DNA of 22,213 bases, from the NCBI GenBank assembly GCA_025351145.1, contig JANXWM010000296.1:1-22213 (forward strand). Direction: 5' to 3'. The notes below the pieces were generated by a model that did no database searches, was not told the origin of the DNA, and saw nothing but the letters and a program-made list of their open reading frames with translations. This document shows, piece after piece, positions 14,882 to 21,392 of this stretch. This DNA is from Chitinophagaceae bacterium (GTDB lineage: Bacteria > Bacteroidota > Bacteroidia > Chitinophagales > Chitinophagaceae). The first letter of the stretch is position 1. Each line of letters opens with the position of its first letter. The translations under genes were made by a program, and so were the position numbers.

Positions 14882-15304
14882 CTATAAGATAACTATAAGG
14901 GCATAAATAATTCCGGGAAGCCAAAATATCAATGTAAGAATAAGGTCCAGCCAGAATTTTCCATTTATCTCACCTTCATGCAGGTAAACAGCAAGCGGAG
15001 GCAGCAGAATGGCAAGGATAACCAGCAATAACTGGTCTGTACTGGGGTCTGCCTTTCCTGAACGCTTTTCTTTTTTAAATTCACGCATTTGCTTTTTAGC
15101 GTCTGCGATCCTCAATTTTCTGTCGTGCTTTGATAAATTTTTAAACTCAGTAATAGCATTATTAATAGATGCAGCAGAATCTGTTGTGTTGGTGGTTGCC
15201 TGCTCGCCAGGGGATTTTTCAAACATGATGGCAAAAGAAGGCTGTACTAAAAACATTAAAACAGCTGCGGTTAAAAAAACGCTTTTAAGTAAATTACTTT
15301 TCAT
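14882..15304 (-). CDS. YqaE/Pmp3 family membrane protein with an exported N-terminal extension
   Basis: The C-terminal ~50 residues match the YqaE/Pmp3 (UPF0057) proteolipid family: LLLVILAILLPPLAVYLHEG, then FWLDLILTLIFWLPGIIYAL, two membrane helices. Ordinary members are only ~50-60 residues. Here they are preceded by a signal peptide (MKSNLLKSVFLTAAVLMFLVQPSFA) and an 80-residue soluble, highly charged linker (HDRKLRIADAKKQMREFKKEKR) predicted to be helical. The linker would lie in the periplasm if the signal peptide is cleaved. Family members in yeast and plants affect membrane potential and salt tolerance; the bacterial role is unclear. Single gene with its own terminator. Confidence 0.8.
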   Translation of the reverse strand: MKSNLLKSVFLTAAVLMFLVQPSFAIMFEKSPGEQATTNTTDSAASINNAITEFKNLSKHDRKLRIADAKKQMREFKKEKRSGKADPSTDQLLLVILAILLPPLAVYLHEGEINGKFWLDLILTLIFWLPGIIYALIVIL

Positions 15305-15409
15305 ACACTTTAGTTTTTGCGTAAATAAATATTATTCTCACTAAAGTTAATCCATTATTATTAAGAACGGGGTTACAATTAAGCTTCAATTGAACGGATA
15401 CACAAAAGA

Positions 15410-16540
15410 TTATTGCATACTACCAACTACTTCTTCGGCAAAGCCAAAGCTTAATGTCATGCCATTTCCACCCAAGCCGTTTACAATAGTTACGCCCTGT
15501 TCCGGAGCGTGTACAAAATCTGTTTGCCCGTTAGTGATCTTGGGGTAAATGCCATGCCAGCTCTGTATCATTTGCCAGTTTTTAAATACGGCAAACTGTT
15601 TCATATAATCAAGGATAAGCTGGTTAATAAACTGCTTATCAAAAGGATCAAATACAAGGCCGTATTCGTGGCTGTCGCCAATGGTGAGTGCGCCTTCGGC
15701 ATTCTGGGAAACCATTACGTGAATGCCCCATTTAAGATATTCGGGCATGGTTTGTTTGTAGTGTTCTTTTAGTTGCGGCAACGATACTGCCGCTTCAAAC
15801 CCTTTATAATGCACCATAGATAAACCACCACAAAGTGAAGGGCCAATGCGCCATCCATCGGGCTGCATAACCAGGCGCATCATCTGCAGTTTGCATTTGG
15901 TAAAATAGTTTGCTGCAAATATTTCGGGATATAATGTTTCAAAATCTGCACCGCTGCACACATAAATTTCATCTGCGCTAAAACATTGCCTGCTGCCTGT
16001 GATTACATTTGGATAATTGATCTCAGTAACAGCGGTATTAAAATGAAAAACCACTCCATATTTATCACTTAAATATCCAGGTATTTTTTCAATAGCAACC
16101 CTGGATTCAACAATCATTTCATCTGCGCTCCACAATGCGCCTTTTAAATTATTGGGGTTTACGGCTTCACTTTTTTGCAATGCCTCTGCTGCACTTATTG
16201 CAGCAACGGGGCGCACCTTTTTATCGGCTTCAGCAAACTCCTGTATTACCTGCCATTCCAAATCGTTATAAGCTAAATGCAGGCTGCCCACTTCATTGTG
16301 CCATAAGCCTGCTTCGCTGCAAACCTTCTTCCATATTGACTTTGAGCGTTTGGCCCTTTCGTACAAATAGCCGTTTGGTTGGCCAATAGGCCACACCATC
16401 CCAAAATTTCTTATAGATGCACTTACGGCTTTTTCATTGCGCTCAAATACGGCAACTGAATAGCCTTTTTCTGCAAGGCTCTTTGATATAGCAAGGCCAA
16501 CTATGCCGGCCCCTACTACAATGGCATGCTTCTTTTGCAT
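15410..16540 (-). CDS. FAD-dependent oxidoreductase of the phosphonate cluster (TIGR03364 type)
   Basis: This 376-residue DAO-family flavoenzyme has an N-terminal FAD-binding GAGIVG at residues 10-15 and FERN near 32-35. The signature RNFGMVWPIGQP (44-55) is the feature I associate with TIGR03364, a clade found next to PhnX-like hydrolases and proposed to oxidise the amine of an aminoethylphosphonate-like compound to the aldehyde. A C-terminal NGLGGNGMTLSFGFAEE supplies the last FAD contacts. It is the last gene of the minus-strand cluster, 7 bases after the DUF5690 stop, so clearly co-transcribed with it. A plausible reaction is the release of the amine from an N-substituted or hydroxylated aminoethylphosphonate to a phosphonoacetaldehyde-like product for the HAD hydrolase; the true substrate is inferred from family and context. 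Confidence 0.85.
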   Translation of the reverse strand: MQKKHAIVVGAGIVGLAISKSLAEKGYSVAVFERNEKAVSASIRNFGMVWPIGQPNGYLYERAKRSKSIWKKVCSEAGLWHNEVGSLHLAYNDLEWQVIQEFAEADKKVRPVAAISAAEALQKSEAVNPNNLKGALWSADEMIVESRVAIEKIPGYLSDKYGVVFHFNTAVTEINYPNVITGSRQCFSADEIYVCSGADFETLYPEIFAANYFTKCKLQMMRLVMQPDGWRIGPSLCGGLSMVHYKGFEAAVSLPQLKEHYKQTMPEYLKWGIHVMVSQNAEGALTIGDSHEYGLVFDPFDKQFINQLILDYMKQFAVFKNWQMIQSWHGIYPKITNGQTDFVHAPEQGVTIVNGLGGNGMTLSFGFAEEVVGSMQ

Positions 16541-16547
16541 AAGAAAT

Positions 16548-17837
16548 TTATATACTTGACTGAATCGTTAAATACTTTTTTCTAAAATAAAATGCGGCAA
16601 TGATTGTTCCTGTAATACCAACCACAGAAATGATGATCACCGCATCGGTAAAAAAGTTAGTCCACGAAAGCTGAACACCCATAAATTCTTTTATAAACAA
16701 CACCATTACACTGCCCAGGTAGCCAAAAGCATCTGCTATGTACATAATAAAACCAATATTGCTTTTTACTTTATAAGTAGCGATCATCCTTTCAAAATAG
16801 AGTGCGTTGAATGGTACGTAACTCAGGTACAAACCTGTGCCAATCATCGTCATCCACAACACCGGGTTTATATACCCGCCCATAAATAATAACGTGGAAA
16901 CAAGCGCCAGTATATAACCAAAAATAATGATCATGTGATTGATCATAAATGCCCTGATATTATTTTTAACCAGTATCAGCAAACTCATGCACAGCAATAC
17001 GATCAGCGAAACATAGGTTTCTGTTTCAGTGAAGATCGCAGCATTGTTTCCATAACCCAGTTCGTTCCATAATTCGTTGGAAAAATTATCGCGGAAATCT
17101 CTCAGTATAGTAAGCAAAACATACGTAAGCACAATAACAATAATGCCCGGTAAAAACGTACTGATGAATTGCTTTCGTTCTATACCGGTCATGGGTTTTC
17201 GTACACTGCGTAAAGCAATATCCTGCTCAGTTGGCGGCGGCACATGATTAAGCAGCCAGGTAAATAAAAGCATCGGCAGCACAAAAAAACCACCGGCTAA
17301 AAATGGCATCCACATTTCGCTTACATGCCAGTTTATAACAAGCGATTTACCCACACTTTTTACCACGCCCGAAGAGAAAATAAAACTGATACTCAGCACT
17401 GCGCCCATAAATTCTGTTGCACGCCTGCCTTCTAAAAAACTAAACACCAAACCCCACACCATACCCAGCGGAAAACCATTCAGGAAAAGAAAAACAATAT
17501 TATAAGGCGCCGGTGTTACTGCAAACAATAATAAAGCAAGCCATGCCAGCAGAATAAGTTTTACGATTGTTACGGCACGCTTCTCCCCTTTCATGCCCGA
17601 AATAAATTTTATACCATAAAATTTACTGAGCATATATCCAATTACCTGCGCCGTAACCAGCCACACTTTATAATCAATATTTAAAAATTCAATTCCGCTA
17701 AAACCCGCGGCAGTAAAAGGTTTACGAAATGCATACATGCAGAAGTACACAGCGAAAGAACAGAGCGCTGCATAAACTGACAAGGCCCATAAAGGCATGT
17801 TCTTTAATTTCTGCTGCAGCAATGTTGATGTAAGCAT
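16548..17837 (-). CDS. DUF5690 family 12-TM transporter, candidate phosphonate importer
   Basis: This 429-residue polytopic protein has about 12 hydrophobic helices and a central cytoplasmic loop (PPPTEQDIALRSVRKPMTG), as in the major facilitator superfamily. Helix 1 ends in MYAFRKPFTAAGFSG. A Tyr-x2-Arg-Lys at this place recalls the organophosphate:phosphate antiporters (GlpT/UhpT), where the Arg binds substrate phosphate. DUF5690 itself is uncharacterised. It is transcribed directly ahead of the FAD oxidoreductase and after the PhnX-like hydrolase, with repeat element I filling the gap to the latter. No phnCDE ABC transporter is present in the window, so this is the natural candidate for phosphonate entry across the inner membrane. 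The start at 17837 leaves a 13-residue N-terminus before an internal Met; both starts are possible. Confidence 0.75.
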   Translation of the reverse strand: MLTSTLLQQKLKNMPLWALSVYAALCSFAVYFCMYAFRKPFTAAGFSGIEFLNIDYKVWLVTAQVIGYMLSKFYGIKFISGMKGEKRAVTIVKLILLAWLALLLFAVTPAPYNIVFLFLNGFPLGMVWGLVFSFLEGRRATEFMGAVLSISFIFSSGVVKSVGKSLVINWHVSEMWMPFLAGGFFVLPMLLFTWLLNHVPPPTEQDIALRSVRKPMTGIERKQFISTFLPGIIVIVLTYVLLTILRDFRDNFSNELWNELGYGNNAAIFTETETYVSLIVLLCMSLLILVKNNIRAFMINHMIIIFGYILALVSTLLFMGGYINPVLWMTMIGTGLYLSYVPFNALYFERMIATYKVKSNIGFIMYIADAFGYLGSVMVLFIKEFMGVQLSWTNFFTDAVIIISVVGITGTIIAAFYFRKKYLTIQSSI

Positions 17838-17852
17838 AATTTATTTTATGTA

Positions 17853-18030
17853 CCGGGCTGAGGTATGATTATTAAGCTTTGGTTGCGTCGCACTCTTGTA
17901 CAGAAGAATAGCTATGAGCTTATAGCTGCGAGCTTTGAGCGTTTACATTTTGCTCGTATCCCGAAGCTTAGTATTGTTCCGAACGTACAGGAGTGCGACG
18001 CAACAGATACCATGAAAAACTTCTGCCCGG
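17853..18030. repeat. Paired hairpin repeat element I inside the phosphonate cluster
   Basis: The left arm CCGGGCTGAGG... with core TTGCGTCGCACTCTTGTAC (17883-17901) and the right arm, inverted, with core TTGCGTCGCACTCCTGTAC (17985-18003) and end ...AAGTTTTTCATGG form a long imperfect palindrome. The inner parts also pair (GAGCTTTGAGCG-like against CGAAGCTTAG-like). It ends 7 bases from the PhnX-like stop codon and starts 16 bases from the DUF5690 ATG, so it occupies the whole gap. As RNA it would fold into a long hairpin. Confidence 0.75.
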
Positions 18031-18036
18031 CCAATA

Positions 18037-18729
18037 TTATTTCTCTAAAATGGCAACGAGTTCATCAAGACCATCAATAATAAAATCGGGATTGTAAGGA
18101 ATTAATTCTTCTCTTATAAATGCACCGGTTGTTACTGCAATTGAATAAAGGCAACCCGCATTTTTACCTTCGTTGATATCTACTTCTGTATCGCCAACTT
18201 TTATAACCTGCCGTGCATCATCAATACCTGCGGCCTGCATCATTTTTTGAATCATAAACGGTTGCGGTCTTCCCGATGCAACCTCGTTGCTTGAAACAAC
18301 ATAATCAACTTTGTTATCTTTTAACCAGCCAAGCCTTGTAATAATTACGTTGGTGATATGGCTTGAGAAGCCTGTATCCAACCCAACCTTAATTCCTTTT
18401 TCTTTTAAATATGCAAACATTTTTTCCGCATGGGGCAATGGCTCCAGTTCATTTGTATTGCTGTAATATTCAACCATCAGCGAAACAAACCTGTCGTGTA
18501 CAGCGTTGATATAACCCTCTGTAATCTTTGCTGCATCTGGCTCGTACTCGTGCAGCATAATACTGATCGCTTCGGGTTTTTTATAACCCATCAGCGGGTT
18601 TATTTTTTCAACGGGCACATCATAACCCTTTTCCTTCATCGCTGTTTGAAACGCGATAGCTATTTCGCCATTATCTTTTACCGTGGTGCCGGCAATATCG
18701 AATACAACAAGTTTTATATGATGGCTCAT
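18037..18729 (-). CDS. PhnX-like HAD hydrolase (phosphonatase-like, TIGR03351 type)
   Basis: This 230-residue HAD hydrolase would cleave the C-P bond of a phosphonoacetaldehyde-like compound. Motif I is DIAGTT with nucleophile Asp11; the DxAGT form, rather than DxDxT, marks the phosphonatase group. Motif II is the Thr of LDTGFSS, and the usual Lys before motif III is Arg in SGRPQP, as in the TIGR03351 clade. Motif III is KVGDTEVDINEG. The cap carries MGYKKPEAI, where Lys51 falls at the MGxxK spacing of the PhnX Schiff-base lysine. I start at the ATG at 18729; the TTG two codons upstream is unlikely. It lies 50 bases after the PhnZ-like gene. Confidence 0.88.
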   Translation of the reverse strand: MSHHIKLVVFDIAGTTVKDNGEIAIAFQTAMKEKGYDVPVEKINPLMGYKKPEAISIMLHEYEPDAAKITEGYINAVHDRFVSLMVEYYSNTNELEPLPHAEKMFAYLKEKGIKVGLDTGFSSHITNVIITRLGWLKDNKVDYVVSSNEVASGRPQPFMIQKMMQAAGIDDARQVIKVGDTEVDINEGKNAGCLYSIAVTTGAFIREELIPYNPDFIIDGLDELVAILEK

Positions 18730-18785
18730 GTACAAATTTTTATGTTTTAACTATAGGTTTTAAATTACATCCCTACAATTTAACC

Positions 18786-19364
18786 TTAATTATGATCATT
18801 TAAATATTCATGAATTAAGTTACGGAAATGGCTTAAAGGCAACATGACCGCATCGTAACTTTTTGCCTGCTCATCCCACAAACGCACTTTAATAATATCA
18901 TCGAAAAATTCGTGCTGCGAAAATAAAATTACTTCGTTCCCGTTCATTGGACCACCCTGCCATTCCAGTGTTTGCAGGCTTGCTTCAGATAATTTTTCTT
19001 TATAGGTAGGGTCTGTTGCAACAAGGTACCTTTTTGCATCAACATGTTTTTCTACCATGGCGCAAATACGCGCTGAGAAACCTTTTGAATGCAGGTATGC
19101 AGCGCCAAGGCCCTCATGGTTTACCACACCATAGTTACCCATTGCATCAGTAATTTGCTCGTGCCTTAACAGGTGGCCAACATCGTGCAGGAAACCGCCG
19201 AGTATCAGTTCCATATCGGCCCCTTCGCTCATGGCCTGCATAGCGCATTGAGTCATGTGCGATGTTTGAGATACCGGTTCACCATCATAATCTTCATGGC
19301 CATATTTTTCAAACAAATGCATTATTTCGTTTGTGGCTTTTTCACTGCTGATAGAACGGTTCAT
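18786..19364 (-). CDS. PhnZ-like HD-domain di-iron phosphonate oxygenase
   Basis: This 192-residue protein is of the TIGR03276 group. PhnZ oxidatively cleaves (R)-2-amino-1-hydroxyethylphosphonate to glycine and phosphate with a mixed-valence di-iron centre. All metal ligands are visible: His36, His60-Asp61 (LHDVGH), His83 (VNHEGLG), His107 (EKHVDAKRYL) and Asp164 (RLWDEQ). Tyr26 and Glu29 in DYDGEPVSQ correspond to the PhnZ gate residues Tyr24/Glu27. KRYL and QGGPM are also conserved with PhnZ as I remember it. It is the first gene of the minus-strand cluster. No PhnY hydroxylase partner is nearby, so it may take a substrate that arrives already hydroxylated or act on a relative of it. Confidence 0.87.
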   Translation of the reverse strand: MNRSISSEKATNEIMHLFEKYGHEDYDGEPVSQTSHMTQCAMQAMSEGADMELILGGFLHDVGHLLRHEQITDAMGNYGVVNHEGLGAAYLHSKGFSARICAMVEKHVDAKRYLVATDPTYKEKLSEASLQTLEWQGGPMNGNEVILFSQHEFFDDIIKVRLWDEQAKSYDAVMLPLSHFRNLIHEYLNDHN

Positions 19365-19510
19365 GGAATATTGAAGTTTATTTATTTGAATAGTTTTTAC
19401 AGAGCAATTACCGGATGATTTGGTTTAAAAATAACAGGGGTGCAAAAAGGAAAAGAACGGCAATAAAGCTGTATTTTTTTATATTTTATTTAAGCCGTTA
19501 TTCTTTTTTT

Positions 19511-19652
19511 GAGCCCAGCTGAAGTATTGCTATGATGCATCGTTGCGTCGCACTCTTTTACTGACGGATACGTTGAGCCACAGTTGCCTCCCGTTCTGAA
19601 CGTACAAGTGAGTGACACAACCAAAGCTGAATAAAGAACTGTAGCCCCGGCC
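19511..19652. repeat. Paired hairpin repeat element J upstream of the phosphonate cluster
   Basis: The left arm begins GAGCCCAGCTGAAGTATTGC and contains TTGCGTCGCACTCTTTTAC (19543-19561). The right arm is the inverted, more diverged TTGTGTCACTCACTTGTAC (19602-19620) followed by ...GCCCCGG. The centre is near 19585 with inner parts (GTTGAGCCACAGTTGCC) close to self-complementary, so it would fold as one long hairpin. It separates the susD terminator from the PhnZ-like promoter region (19365-19500), in which I recognised no clear promoter box. Confidence 0.65.
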
Positions 19653-19698
19653 AACACAGGCCTAAAAACTTAAGGTCATAATATTTTTATACGAACAT

Positions 19699-19730
19699 AA
19701 AAAGAGGCGAAACTTTTAATGAGTTTCGCC
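19699..19730 (-). terminator. Intrinsic terminator of the susCD transcript
   Basis: GGCGAAACT (19706-19714) and AGTTTCGCC (19722-19730) form a perfect 9-bp stem. On the minus strand the stem is followed by CTTTTT. It lies 25 bases after the susD stop and separates it from the phosphonate genes. Confidence 0.85.
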
Positions 19731-19754
19731 ATCTTTTACTTTTCATAGAATTTA

Positions 19755-21338
19755 TTATTTAATGAGCCACATTAATGCATTGATATCATCGTTTCCACCG
19801 TACTGCTGGCTTAAAGATGCATTGAGATTTATTCCATTTGCAGACAATTCGTTGGATGGATACTGGTATCTTTTTGGTATTACGCCGCCATTGCCTGAAC
19901 CTGAGCCTGCATTAAAAGCAGGAACACCGGTTCTGCGCCATTGATAGTAAGCCTGCAGGCCACTGTTGCGTGCATAGGCAAGATATTTCTGTAACAGTAT
20001 TTGGTTTAATCCGTCTGTATTATTGCCTTTGTATTTAACAAGGGGCTGGTTGAAATAATCATCAAAACTAAATGGAACTGTGTAGGTGATTGGGGTTCCA
20101 TCGGCTTTTTGCAGTACTATATTATTATCGCCATCTTTTATGCCATAAAAAGCAAACATAGCTTTGGTTCCGTTTTGGTACCAGGTATCAGCATCGCCTG
20201 TAACCCAGCCCTTGTTAATGGCTTCTGCTATGCAAAAGCAAACTTCGGGATAGCTCAGGATCAATGTTGGTTCGGCTGTATATGTTGAATAAAAGTGGTT
20301 GTAATTATAGAGCGATAATTTGCCCGCACCAGAGAGTGTTGCAAGTGTACTAACATCCTCCCCGGAATTACCCCCTACATAAGAATTATAAGATGTATCG
20401 CTGTAACCAAGGCCACGTGCAGGTTCTGCAATTACCATTGCACGCAGATCGTGCAACTGGCTTAGGTTATTCAACAATGTTGCAGCTATGTTTAAACGTC
20501 CTGCATTATTACCATAGTTGGTTGGATTATCAGGATAGTAGTTATACGTGTTGTTATAAGCATACTGAAGGTTATCGTCGTTGCTGGTAAAAATGGGGTA
20601 CTGCGATGGATTGTTGAAGATGGTTGCAAACTGTTGTTTTACGTTAAGGTCTGCATCGTCTGTGCGTTTGCTTAATTCTATTAACACACGCAGTTTGTAG
20701 GTGTTTACCACTTTCTGCCATTCAACAAGAGCATCACGTCCATTAGATCCATTTAAAGGAGAGTTGAGCCTTTCTTTGTAATAAAAATCCCCGGAAAATT
20801 CAAGAAAGCCATTGCTCAAGAAACCAGCAAGCAGGGTATTTGCGGAATCGAGCCAAACAAGAGACTGACGGAATACTTCTTTCTGTAAGTCATATTTTGG
20901 GGAAGGATTATCTAAACCCTGTAAAGCCTCAGTCATTGGAACATCGCCTACTTTTTCGCTCATGTTAACAAAGAAAAAGGCACGGAAAAATAAACCGAGT
21001 GCATGATATGGATTGTTGTCAGAACCTGCAAGCCTTCTTGCTTCTGATTCCATTGCCAATACATTATGCAAAGTGCCGTAGTTGAGATTGGCACTTCCGC
21101 TCCAGTATTGATTAAGGCCATAGTATGTATAGTTAGAAACGATATTCTGATCTGCCTTATCTTCATCTCCACCGGGATATACGATCATGTCGTTCAAAAT
21201 AGTTGGCAATACCAATGCAGGCGGAACCTGCAACGGCAGGTTTTTGTTTTTTGAATAATCCTCAAACTTTTTCGAACAACCCGTTGCGAGTACAAGCGCT
21301 GTAAGAGCAAGTATGATCTGGAATTTTAATGATTTCAT
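19755..21338 (-). CDS. SusD/RagB-like outer-membrane lipoprotein (SusD-like_2 type)
   Basis: From the ATG at 21338 the product is 527 residues, the usual SusD size. Its start MKSLKFQIILALTALVLATGC is a lipoprotein signal with Cys followed by SKKFEDYSKN. Helical TPR-like segments (HALGLFFRAFFFVNMSEKVG, RDALVEWQKVVNTYKLRVLI) and the late LSYPEVCFCIAEAINKGW and GLQAYYQWRRTGVP segments are characteristic of the SusD-like family. It acts as a surface substrate-binding lid over the SusC channel. An upstream in-frame start would add 14 residues before the signal and is rejected. It follows susC with a 54-base gap and ends in a strong terminator. The ligand cannot be read from the sequence; the neighbouring phosphonate genes make a phosphonate-bearing glycan or peptide an idea only. 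Confidence 0.9.
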   Translation of the reverse strand: MKSLKFQIILALTALVLATGCSKKFEDYSKNKNLPLQVPPALVLPTILNDMIVYPGGDEDKADQNIVSNYTYYGLNQYWSGSANLNYGTLHNVLAMESEARRLAGSDNNPYHALGLFFRAFFFVNMSEKVGDVPMTEALQGLDNPSPKYDLQKEVFRQSLVWLDSANTLLAGFLSNGFLEFSGDFYYKERLNSPLNGSNGRDALVEWQKVVNTYKLRVLIELSKRTDDADLNVKQQFATIFNNPSQYPIFTSNDDNLQYAYNNTYNYYPDNPTNYGNNAGRLNIAATLLNNLSQLHDLRAMVIAEPARGLGYSDTSYNSYVGGNSGEDVSTLATLSGAGKLSLYNYNHFYSTYTAEPTLILSYPEVCFCIAEAINKGWVTGDADTWYQNGTKAMFAFYGIKDGDNNIVLQKADGTPITYTVPFSFDDYFNQPLVKYKGNNTDGLNQILLQKYLAYARNSGLQAYYQWRRTGVPAFNAGSGSGNGGVIPKRYQYPSNELSANGINLNASLSQQYGGNDDINALMWLIK

Positions 21339-21392
21339 ATAAGTAATTTTATAGCTTTTATTTATTAATTCAGCTGCCAAACAAAATTCATT

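Noticed and set aside
17865..18080. 71-codon plus-strand reading frame across repeat element I
   Set aside because: It is made of the translated repeat (LRRTLVQ-like, as other copies also give) and runs into the antisense of the PhnX-like gene.
1683..19652. Reading the repeated cores as a CRISPR array
   Set aside because: Copies are 60 to several thousand bases apart, on both strands, and separated by genes; there are no regular spacers and no cas genes.
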